Under the pieces are notes generated by a model. The model was not told the origin of the DNA. It saw only the letters and a list, made by a program, of their open reading frames with translations, and did no database searches. From NCBI GenBank assembly GCA_035637315.1, contig DASPXK010000107.1, positions 1 through 11,454 on the forward strand: 11,454 nt of DNA, in the 5' to 3' direction. Every line of letters starts with the position of its first letter. The first letter of the stretch is position 1. The stretch comes from DASPXK01 sp035637315. Lineage in GTDB: Bacteria; Chloroflexota; UBA6077; JACCZL01. Below, in pieces: positions 1-5,779 of this stretch. A program made the position numbers and the translations under genes.

Positions 1-169
1 CATCTACGCCATGCTGACCGAGGGCACCGAGTTCATCGAACGGGGGCAAGACTACTATGAACGCGCCTACCAGGCCCGGGTCCTCAAAAACCTCAGCCGC
101 CGAGCAAAAGAACTGGGCTTTTGCCTCGTCAAACCCGACCAGCCCGCCACTCAACCGGCCTACGCTTAA
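1..169 (+). CDS. C-terminal end of an IS110-like transposase (partial)
   Basis: The window opens inside a reading frame whose first complete codon is at position 2 and whose TAA stop is at 167-169, giving 55 residues. The pattern is a short 'YAML' stretch, then 'DYYERAYQARVLKNL' and 'RRAKELGF', ending in a proline-rich tail. This resembles the C-terminal end of IS110/IS116/IS902-type transposases, where a G-x-DYY-type segment precedes a basic helix ending in 'LG(F/Y)'. IS110 elements use a DEDD/Ser transposase and lack classical terminal inverted repeats, so no IS end is expected to be recognisable here, and I see none. The catalytic part lies outside the window. The family call rests on this short tail and on memory of homologues. 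A palindromic repeat begins 14 bp after the stop. Confidence 0.5.
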   Translation, partial: IYAMLTEGTEFIERGQDYYERAYQARVLKNLSRRAKELGFCLVKPDQPATQPAYA

Positions 170-183
170 CCACCAGGTACGAT

Positions 184-267
184 GTCATTCGAAAGCGCAG
201 CGAGGAATCCGTGCCCGGAACAAGTGCGCTGCGCGGGCAGCGGATCCTTCGCTTCGCTCAGGATGAC
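184..267 (+). repeat. Palindromic interspersed repeat, copy 1
   Basis: The left arm (GTCATTC followed by GCGCAGCGAGGAATCCG, 184-211) is an imperfect inverted complement of the right arm (CGGATCCTTCGCTTCGCTC then AGGATGAC, 241-267), so the element can fold into a long stem-loop. A second copy at 5355-5419 shares both arms but has a much shorter loop. Here the loop carries about 20 extra bases rich in GCGC. Translated in one frame the arms give the DPSLRSG-type peptide often seen as a false extension of genes in Chloroflexota and other genomes. The element starts 14 bp after the transposase stop and ends 16 bp before the M28 peptidase start, so it probably contributes to that gene's leader. Confidence 0.8.
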
Positions 268-283
268 AAGAGAGTGCGGTCTG

Positions 284-2053
284 ATGTCCGAACAGGAACT
301 CCTGGCCGAGTTGTCAGCGGCGCGAGCCTGGGAGACGATCGCGACGATCGTGTCCCAGTTTCCGTCGCGCCTGGCGGGATCCACCACGGCCTGGGAAGCG
401 GCTGGCTTCATGCACCAGCAGCTTCTGGCCAACGACGTCGCCGCCGAGCTGATGGAGTATCCCGGTCTGGTCAGCTTCCCCGGACCAGCCAGCCTCGAGG
501 TTGTGACGCCAGAGCGGCGAACGATCGCCGCCACGGTCCTGGCGCACAGCGCTCCGACGAGCCCGGAAGGTGTCGAGGCCGAGCTAGTGGACGTGGGCAC
601 GGGCAGCCGGGAGCGCTGCCTCGAGGCCGGGATCGGCGCCAAGATCACTCTCTCCGAGCTTTCGTACGCCCCGCCACGCCAGGAGAAGGCTCGGATCATG
701 CCGCTCCTGGGCGCGGTCGGGGCGGTGATGTTGAACTGGGGCTACGACGATAGCGCCTTGCTGCCGTACGGCTCGGTCAAGCCGTGCTGGGGCAACCCCA
801 CCCGCCTGACAGCGGCGACCGAGATGCCGACTATCCCCTGCCTCGGCGTCTCGCGCGCGGACGGCCTGGCGCTGCGCGAGCTGTGCGCGCGGGGGACTGT
901 CCGGGTCCGCTTGCGAGCCGAGTGCAGCGACGAGTGGCGGACGCTGCGCCAGGCGGTCGGGCGCCTGCCCCGCCAGCCGGACTCTGCCGAGTTCGCGGTC
1001 CTCGGCGGCCACATGGACGCCTGGTACGGCCAGTCGGCCAGCGACAACGCGGCCGGCAACGCCTGCTTTCTGGAGCTGGCGCGAACGTTCCAGCAGCACG
1101 CCAGTGAGCTCAAGCGCGGTCTGGTGATCGGCTTCTGGGTCGGCCACGAGACCGGCACGATGATCGGTTCGAGCACCTACGTCGACCGCCGCTGGGACGA
1201 TCTGCGCGAGAACGCCGTGGCGTACATCCAGATCGACCAGCCTGGTCTGGTCGGCACGACGGTGTGGGAAAGCCGCAGCGACGTCGAGCTGCGCGACTAC
1301 CATACTGCGATCGAGCGCCGGATCCTGGGTGAGATGCCCCTGGAGTGGGGACGTCTGACCAAGATCGGCGACACGTCGTTCTTCGGCGTCGGGGTGCCGT
1401 CCATCGCCAGCAGGAGCGCCTTCACCAAAGATGAGGTGCGAGCGATGGGGATGGGCAGTCTCGGCTGGTGGCACCACACCGACGAGAGCACCCTCGAGCG
1501 GTTGGACAAGGATCTACTTGGTACCCACCTCAAGGTATACGCTGCCTATCTGTGGGGTCTGTTGACCCTGCCGATCCTACCTGCCCGCTTCGCGCCGACC
1601 GTGAAGCAGGTCGTAGACCGCATTGAGCAGCTTCTGCCCCACGGCGAGCCGATCCTGCTGGCCGGCGCCGCGGACCTCGCGAACGAAGCGCTGGCGGCAG
1701 TCGAGCGCCTCGACGCGACCGTCGACAGCTGGCGGAAACGGACGACCAAGGGAAGTCTTCCCCAGGAGATCGAGCACGCGCTCAACACGGCCCTCAAACG
1801 CCTGAGCCGAATCCTCGTCCCGCTGGGCGGTACCGTCGCCGACCGCTACAGCCACGACCCGTACGGCCTCTCCGCGCAGGCGACCATCCTGCCCGGGCTG
1901 TTCGAGCTGCCGCACCTGACGATGCTCCCGCCGACCTCGGACGAGCGGCATCTCCTGTGGACCGAGCTGATTCGCCAGCGCAACCGCCTCGCCGATGGCA
2001 TGCGCGAGACGCGCGAGTTAGCGGAGCGGACCGTGGCGGCTGTTGGTGCGTGA
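284..2053 (+). CDS. M28-family metallopeptidase paralogue A (aminopeptidase-like)
   Basis: A 589-residue protein. I chose ATG 284 because the longer in-frame start at 182 would encode the palindromic repeat; the ribosome site before 284 is weak (AGAGAG about 9 nt upstream). The M28 fold signature is in order: GGHMDAW (His243, Asp245), SDNAAG (Asp254), GHETG (288-289), QIDQ (Asp318) and WWHHTDES (His398). Residues about 95-185 look like the protease-associated (PA) insert common in this family. The usual catalytic Glu-Glu pair is His-Glu here, so the metal-ligand Glu remains but the general-base Glu is replaced. About 190 residues follow the peptidase domain, mostly helical, and recur in paralogue B. 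No signal peptide is visible, so it is probably cytoplasmic. Peptide or amino-acid amide hydrolysis is the family role; the true substrate cannot be read from the sequence. Confidence 0.85.
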   Translation: MSEQELLAELSAARAWETIATIVSQFPSRLAGSTTAWEAAGFMHQQLLANDVAAELMEYPGLVSFPGPASLEVVTPERRTIAATVLAHSAPTSPEGVEAELVDVGTGSRERCLEAGIGAKITLSELSYAPPRQEKARIMPLLGAVGAVMLNWGYDDSALLPYGSVKPCWGNPTRLTAATEMPTIPCLGVSRADGLALRELCARGTVRVRLRAECSDEWRTLRQAVGRLPRQPDSAEFAVLGGHMDAWYGQSASDNAAGNACFLELARTFQQHASELKRGLVIGFWVGHETGTMIGSSTYVDRRWDDLRENAVAYIQIDQPGLVGTTVWESRSDVELRDYHTAIERRILGEMPLEWGRLTKIGDTSFFGVGVPSIASRSAFTKDEVRAMGMGSLGWWHHTDESTLERLDKDLLGTHLKVYAAYLWGLLTLPILPARFAPTVKQVVDRIEQLLPHGEPILLAGAADLANEALAAVERLDATVDSWRKRTTKGSLPQEIEHALNTALKRLSRILVPLGGTVADRYSHDPYGLSAQATILPGLFELPHLTMLPPTSDERHLLWTELIRQRNRLADGMRETRELAERTVAAVGA

Positions 2054-2184
2054 GCGGCACGGGAAATCCGCGCTCACGGTGGCAACGGAGTTCACGAGCG
2101 AAGAGGTGTGGGTGTTCATGCGTCGCAAGGGGCAGTATGACGGAGCAGTGACCGAGACGGATATGAAAGGGCGAGGTGGCAGGA

Positions 2185-2412
2185 ATGGGTGAGGTGATGT
2201 CTGTCGAAGAAATCCACGCTCGGTTCGAGGCAGAGTGGGTCCTACTCGAGGACCCGCAGACGACCGATAGCCTGGAGGTAAAGGCCGGCAAGGTCCTGTG
2301 GCACAGCAAGGATAGGGACGAGGTCTACCGCAAGGCGCTGGAGCTACGACCCAAGCATTCGGCCCTCCTCTACACAGGAACACTGCCCGAGGACGCGGTC
2401 ATCGTTCTGTGA
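2185..2412 (+). CDS. Small conserved protein, partner of the retropepsin-like protease
   Basis: A 75-residue protein with no recognised domain and no membrane segment. Visible features are EWVL (17-20), a charged HSKDRDEVYRKA segment (40-51) and a hydrophobic end LYTG...AVIVL. Similar small proteins directly upstream of retropepsin-like genes are familiar to me from several bacterial phyla, which suggests a conserved pair, but I know of no assigned function. The start is uncertain. ATG 2185 has GAGGTGG at 2173-2179 with a 5-nt spacer, whereas GTG 2176 and ATG 2197 are in frame and possible; homologues may begin at the 2197 codon (MSVEEI). The stop overlaps the next gene's GTG by 4 bp (GTGA), so the two are very likely translationally coupled. 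Possible roles include a chaperone, inhibitor or substrate of the protease. Confidence 0.75.
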   Translation: MGEVMSVEEIHARFEAEWVLLEDPQTTDSLEVKAGKVLWHSKDRDEVYRKALELRPKHSALLYTGTLPEDAVIVL

Positions 2413-2792
2413 GCGTCGCCTTCGATCGGAGGCGCGGCCTCATCGTCATCCCGGCGCGACTGTGGGGACCGGCGGGGGATGCTCTGGCTCGCCTCGGACT
2501 CGACACGGGCGCAACCGATTCCCTTGTGAACCACGAGGTGGGAATGCTGCTCGGATGCGACCTGGCCGCCGCACCGGGGCACGTAACTATGACTACGGCC
2601 AGTGGCTTGGTCTCGGCTCCGCGCATGTCGATCGAGCGGATTGAAGCGCTGGGACTCGAGCGCCTGGCATTCCGGGTTGTCTGGCACACCCTGCCGCCTG
2701 GCACCACCATCGATGGCCTGCTGGGCCTCGACTTCTTCCGAGGGCACCGCCTCGTTGTAGATTTTCGCGCTGGCCTGGTGACCCTGGACTGA
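2409..2792 (+). CDS. Retropepsin-like aspartic protease
   Basis: A 127-residue single-domain protein beginning with GTG 2409 inside the stop of the upstream gene. The active-site loop LDTGATDS (Asp32-Thr33-Gly34) is the hallmark of retropepsin-like aspartic proteases. Late in the chain, DGLLGLDFF (hydrophobic-hydrophobic-Gly then Asp-Phe-Phe) followed by VVDFRAGLVTL is the typical closing segment of the bacterial gag-asp/Asp_protease_2 clan. One lobe of this size is active only as a homodimer in characterised relatives, so dimerisation is expected. There is no signal peptide or membrane anchor, so it should act in the cytoplasm. The catalytic Asp is intact. The physiological substrate of this bacterial group is unknown to me. 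It lies between two M28 peptidase genes and is 34 bp from the second. Confidence 0.85.
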   Translation: MSVAFDRRRGLIVIPARLWGPAGDALARLGLDTGATDSLVNHEVGMLLGCDLAAAPGHVTMTTASGLVSAPRMSIERIEALGLERLAFRVVWHTLPPGTTIDGLLGLDFFRGHRLVVDFRAGLVTLD

Positions 2793-2811
2793 CTCAGCGC
2801 ATCACGTATCC

Positions 2812-2817
2812 AGGAGG
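2812..2817 (+). promoter_or_regulatory. Strong ribosome binding site for M28 paralogue B
   Basis: AGGAGG lies 9 nt before ATG 2827 and fixes the start of the second M28 gene. It is the strongest Shine-Dalgarno match in the left block. Confidence 0.8.
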
Positions 2818-2826
2818 AAACACGAA

Positions 2827-4101
2827 ATGGCCCTCGCCCCTCAGCTCGAGTCGTTTGAACAGGCGCTCCGCGACGCGATCCTGCCCTCGGAGCTACAGCG
2901 GCACCTGGAGGTGTTCAACTCGCTCCAGCGGCTGGACGGGACCGAGGACGAGCGCAGGTCGGTCGAGTACATCGCCGAGGAACTCCGCAGGCACGGCGTC
3001 CGGTGCGACGTGTTCGAGTACGAGACCTTCGTGTCGCGACCCGGGCCGGGCCGTCTCCAGGTGATCGCGCCGGAGCAGCTCGAGCTGCCGACTCGCACGC
3101 GCGCCTTCGCGCCCAGCACGCCGCCTGGCGGGCTCGAGCTGGAGCTGGTGTGGGTCTCGTCGGGCAACGAGGGCAAAGGCGGGATGATCTTTGCTCACGC
3201 GGGGCGCGAGGAGGACTTCAAGGGCCGCGACCTGCGCGGCAAGGCCGTCCTGACAACCGGCGGGCGGCCGGATGGCGTGATGTACGCGCAGCAGGCGGCA
3301 GCGGCGGCGCTGATCGACGTCTGGCCGAGCGATGAAGAGGTGCTGCACGAGATGACGGTCAGCAGCATCTGGGGCACGCCGACCTCGGACAGCGCATCGC
3401 GGTTGGTGCGGATCCCGGTCATGACCGTGCGGCATCGCGACGGCCAGCGGCTTCAACAGATGCTGGAGCAGGGTCCGGTCAGGATCAAGCTGGAAGCAGA
3501 GGTGTTCACGGGCCCCGAACGGATCACCCACCCGGTCGCCTCGATCCCGGGGACGACCGAGCCGGAGCGCTTCTTGCTAGTGGGTGGCCACATCGATTCC
3601 TGGTACGAAGGCGTGACCGACAACGGCACCGCCAATGCGGTGCTGATCGAGCTGGCCCGCATACTGGCCACTCGCCGCGACGGCCTCCGGCGTGGGATCA
3701 GGCTCGGCTGGTGGTCCGGACATTCCCAGGGCCGCTACGCCGGCTCGGCCTGGTACGCCGACACCTTCTGGGAGGATCTGCACCGCGGCTGCGTGGGCTA
3801 CCTGAACATCGACGGGCCCGGCTGTCGCGGCGCCAGCGTCTTCGACTGCCGCTACACGATGGCCGAGTGCCAATCGCTGGTCGAACGCACCGTCGATGAC
3901 CTGACCAATCTGCCGGCAAACGTTCGACGCCCGTTCAAGGCAGCCGACCAGTCGTTCTGGGGGCAGGGCGTCAGCTCGTTCTCGGTCTACCGGATGCTCC
4001 CCGAGGACCATCCCGACCGCGCCGTAGTCGGCGGCTGCTCGGGCGCCTGGTGGTGGCACAGCCCGGCCGACCTGATCGACAAAGTCGACCTGACCTGCTG
4101 A
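2827..4101 (+). CDS. M28-family metallopeptidase paralogue B, N-terminal part, truncated by a frameshift
   Basis: The open frame gives 424 residues, but the last three (LTC) follow a frameshift. Joining the +1 frame after Asp421 gives about 595 residues, close to the 589 of paralogue A. M28 landmarks are GGHIDSW (His255, Asp257), TDNGTAN (Asp265), NIDG (Asp329) and WWWHSPADLIDKVD (His411). The segment equivalent to the catalytic Glu-Glu pair reads GHSQG (His299-Ser300), so both the general base and one zinc-ligand Glu are absent. WW-x-GHS-x-GRYAGS matches a subgroup of M28 proteins I recall from other Firmicutes and Chloroflexota, so this is probably inherited rather than decay. A PA-like insert covers about 105-200. 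No signal peptide is seen. The enzyme may have altered metal use or another activity; the truncated form lacks the C-terminal helical part. Confidence 0.85.
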   Translation: MALAPQLESFEQALRDAILPSELQRHLEVFNSLQRLDGTEDERRSVEYIAEELRRHGVRCDVFEYETFVSRPGPGRLQVIAPEQLELPTRTRAFAPSTPPGGLELELVWVSSGNEGKGGMIFAHAGREEDFKGRDLRGKAVLTTGGRPDGVMYAQQAAAAALIDVWPSDEEVLHEMTVSSIWGTPTSDSASRLVRIPVMTVRHRDGQRLQQMLEQGPVRIKLEAEVFTGPERITHPVASIPGTTEPERFLLVGGHIDSWYEGVTDNGTANAVLIELARILATRRDGLRRGIRLGWWSGHSQGRYAGSAWYADTFWEDLHRGCVGYLNIDGPGCRGASVFDCRYTMAECQSLVERTVDDLTNLPANVRRPFKAADQSFWGQGVSSFSVYRMLPEDHPDRAVVGGCSGAWWWHSPADLIDKVDLTC

Positions 4102-4613
4102 CCTCCGATACGCAGATCTACGCTACCCTGGCGGCGCGGGTATGCGGCGAGCCCATTCTGCCGTACGAGCTGGCGCCGATCGCGGGCGATTTCATCGCCA
4201 AGCTCGGGGAGTTGCAGGAGGCCGCGAAGGGAGCCCTCGATCTCAGCCTGGCGATCGATCGAGCGCGAGCGCTAGAGCGCGTCGCGAGCGACCTGGACGC
4301 GGTCCGAGCGCGAATCGCCGACAGCGGGGATCCGCCGCAGGCGGACTGTGAGACCCTCAACGCCGGCTTGCTGCGGCTGACCCGTATCTTGAACCCTGTC
4401 CTGTACACCGAAGCAGGCGAGTTCGACCACGACCCGGCCATCCAGCTCCCGATGCTGCCCGGCCTGCGCCGAGTAAGGAACCTGCCAGACTGCGGGGTAG
4501 GAACGAAGGAGCGACTGTTCCTGGACACAGCCTTGAAGCGCCAGCGGAACCGAGTCGATTACGCGCTCCTGCGCGCCACAGAGGAGGCCCGGGCGCTCCT
4601 CGGGCAGGTTTAG
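4050..4613 (+). CDS. Displaced C-terminal part of M28 paralogue B (frameshift fragment)
   Basis: This frame is open from ATG 4050, but its first 14 codons are an out-of-frame reading of the peptidase end. Meaningful sequence begins at about 4092 with DLLTSDTQIYATLAA and continues for 173 residues to TAG 4611-4613. It aligns by eye with the C-terminal region of paralogue A: KDLLGTHLKVYAAYLW against PDLLTSDTQIYATLAA, LKRLSRILVPL against LLRLTRILNPV, and TILPGL against PMLPGL, with KRQRNRVD near the end matching IRQRNRLAD. The region is mostly helical and has no known catalytic residues; in the family it follows the zinc domain. As it stands it has no ribosome site of its own and is probably not translated separately unless the frameshift is an assembly error, in which case 2827-4613 is one gene. 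Confidence 0.7.
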   Translation: MVAQPGRPDRQSRPDLLTSDTQIYATLAARVCGEPILPYELAPIAGDFIAKLGELQEAAKGALDLSLAIDRARALERVASDLDAVRARIADSGDPPQADCETLNAGLLRLTRILNPVLYTEAGEFDHDPAIQLPMLPGLRRVRNLPDCGVGTKERLFLDTALKRQRNRVDYALLRATEEARALLGQV

Positions 4614-4634
4614 GGCGCACGGCGTGGCCCCCGT

Positions 4635-4640
4635 GGGAGG
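4635..4640 (+). promoter_or_regulatory. Ribosome binding site for the AroM-family gene
   Basis: GGGAGG lies 7 nt before ATG 4648. It supports 4648 as the ancestral start of the AroM-family gene, ahead of the in-frame TGA. Confidence 0.65.
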
Positions 4641-4647
4641 TGACCGC

Positions 4648-5418
4648 ATGGAGACGCTAGTCGGAATGGCCACCATTGGGCAGACGCCTCGGCTCGACGT
4701 CGTGCCGGCGATAAAGTGAATCCTCGGTCCGGGGGTAGAGACGATAGAGGCCGGCGCCCTCGATGGGTTGAGCACCGACGAGATTGGCGTGCTGGGGCCG
4801 GGCCCTGGCGAGCAGCCGATAGTCACGCGGCTGCGCGACGGCTCCTCGACCCTTCTGTCGCACCACGCGATCATCCCGCGCATGCAGCGCTGCGTGGACG
4901 AGCTAACCGCTCAGGGCGCCGAATTGGTCGTGGTGCTGTGCGGCGCGGACTGGTCGGAAGTTAGGTCCCAAAGGCTGATCGTCAACCCTGGCAAGCTGTT
5001 CCCGAACGTCGTGGCCGCGCTCGCGGCGGGCCGCCGCCTGGGGATCATCAAGCCAGATCCGGGCCAGCTCGACGGCGAGGTCCGCCGCTACCAGAGCCTT
5101 GGCATCGACGCCCGCGTGACCTCGGCCAATCCGTATGCGGGCGACGCCCGCATCGACGTCGCCCGCTCGGCGGCCGAGACCCTCCGCGATCAGCAGGTCG
5201 ACCTGGTCTGGATGACCTGCGTGGGCATGGACGAGCGAATGCGCCAGGTCGTCCAGGCAACCGTCGAGCGCCCAGTCATCCTCGCCCAGGCGCTGCTCGC
5301 GAGGCTTGTCGCCGAGATCGTGCCGGGAGCACGAACGCTCGCCACGCTGTCGGTATCATTCCGAGCGCAGCGAGGAATCCGTGCCCGGGCTGCGGATCCT
5401 TCGCTTCGCTCAGGATGA
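4648..5418 (+). pseudogene. aroM-like: AroM-family protein gene with in-frame TGA and repeat-derived 3' end
   Basis: The frame from ATG 4648 encodes METLVGMATIGQTPRLDVVP, the typical AroM N-terminus (TIGQxPR...DVVP). A TGA follows at 4717-4719 (codon 24), and the same frame resumes with ILGPG and EAGALDGLS, as expected. AroM proteins belong to the aspartate/glutamate racemase-like superfamily, and two cysteines in the right context remain: VVLCGAD (codon 98) and MTCVG (codon 191). The family core ends near LLARLVAEIV; the last 20 or so codons come from the palindromic repeat. TGA could derive from CGA by one transition. A shorter product from TTG 4768 (216 residues) is possible but would lack the N-terminal strand and loop. 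The biochemical role of AroM is not settled; the name reflects linkage to aroL in E. coli. Neighbouring peptidases suggest amino-acid use. Confidence 0.75.
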
Positions 5419-5419
5419 C
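5355..5419 (+). repeat. Palindromic interspersed repeat, copy 2
   Basis: Left arm ATCATTCCGAGCGCAGCGAG and right arm CGGATCCTTCGCTTCGCTCA form a compact hairpin, and both arms match copy 1 at 184-267. The orientation is the same as copy 1. It encodes the last 20 or so codons and provides the stop of the AroM-family frame (TGA at 5416-5418), so it sits at or inside the original gene end. Confidence 0.8.
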
Positions 5420-5430
5420 AATGGTGGACA

Positions 5431-5445
5431 GCTTTCAGGATGACA
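5431..5445 (+). repeat. Truncated extra copy of the repeat's right end
   Basis: GCTTTCAGGATGACA repeats the terminal GCTCAGGATGACA of copy 2 only 11 bp after it, with two inserted bases. It looks like a partial tandem duplication of the repeat's right tip. Confidence 0.5.
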
Positions 5446-5456
5446 GTCCGGTCCTG

Positions 5457-5744
5457 CTAGCTTCGCCACAACTTTGCTGTGTACGTGAGCGCGTCGCGGA
5501 TGCCCATCTGTGGGAAATCGCTGATCGCCTTGTTGACCGCGATGATCTCGGTCCACTAGCAGACCCAGATGACCGGCAGATCGTCGTAGACGAGCTTCTG
5601 GATCCTGTTGTAGATCTCGATGCGCTTCTTCGTGTCCGACTCGGCCTTGCCGTCTTCCATGAGCTTGTCCACCTCGGGGTTCGAGTACATGAAGTGGTTG
5701 TTTACCCCGTTGCTGGTGTACTCGGACGTCTTATCGGGGTCCGG
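5457..5744 (-). pseudogene. C-terminal remnant of a peptide-type ABC transporter substrate-binding protein
   Basis: Reading the minus strand from about 5744 gives DPDKTSEYTSNG, NHFMYSNPEVDKLM, YNRIQKLVYDDLPVIWVC, then a TAG (5556-5558). The same frame continues with WTEIIAVNKAISDFPQMGIR and ends KLWRS at TAG 5457-5459. This is the C-terminal signature of family 5 solute-binding proteins (dipeptide/oligopeptide/nickel type): NPEVDxLM, a helix before DxPVIW, and the closing GxxDA segment. Roughly 95 residues remain of a protein usually over 500 residues long, so the N-terminal four fifths, including the lipoprotein signal, are missing. Upstream on the same strand lies the end of the P450 gene, so the missing part was lost at a junction near 5745-5780. 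It cannot encode a working transporter component. Confidence 0.8.
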
Positions 5745-5779
5745 GGCGCGCTCACGCGAGCTCCCTCGCAGAGCCGGAT

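Noticed and set aside
184..267. The repeats as a CRISPR array
   Set aside because: Only two distant copies plus a fragment, no regular spacers and no cas genes; the structure is a palindromic interspersed repeat.
182..283. An in-frame ATG at 182 that would lengthen the first M28 peptidase by 34 residues
   Set aside because: The added residues are a translation of the palindromic repeat, and M28 family-like sequence begins only after ATG 284.
584..1477. A 297-codon minus-strand open frame inside the first M28 gene
   Set aside because: Low-complexity Arg/Ala/Asp-rich antisense shadow; the plus frame carries the M28 motifs.
2079..2192. A 37-codon plus-strand frame between the first M28 gene and the small-protein gene
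   Set aside because: Too short, no clear ribosome site, no recognisable family; it overlaps the start of the next gene.
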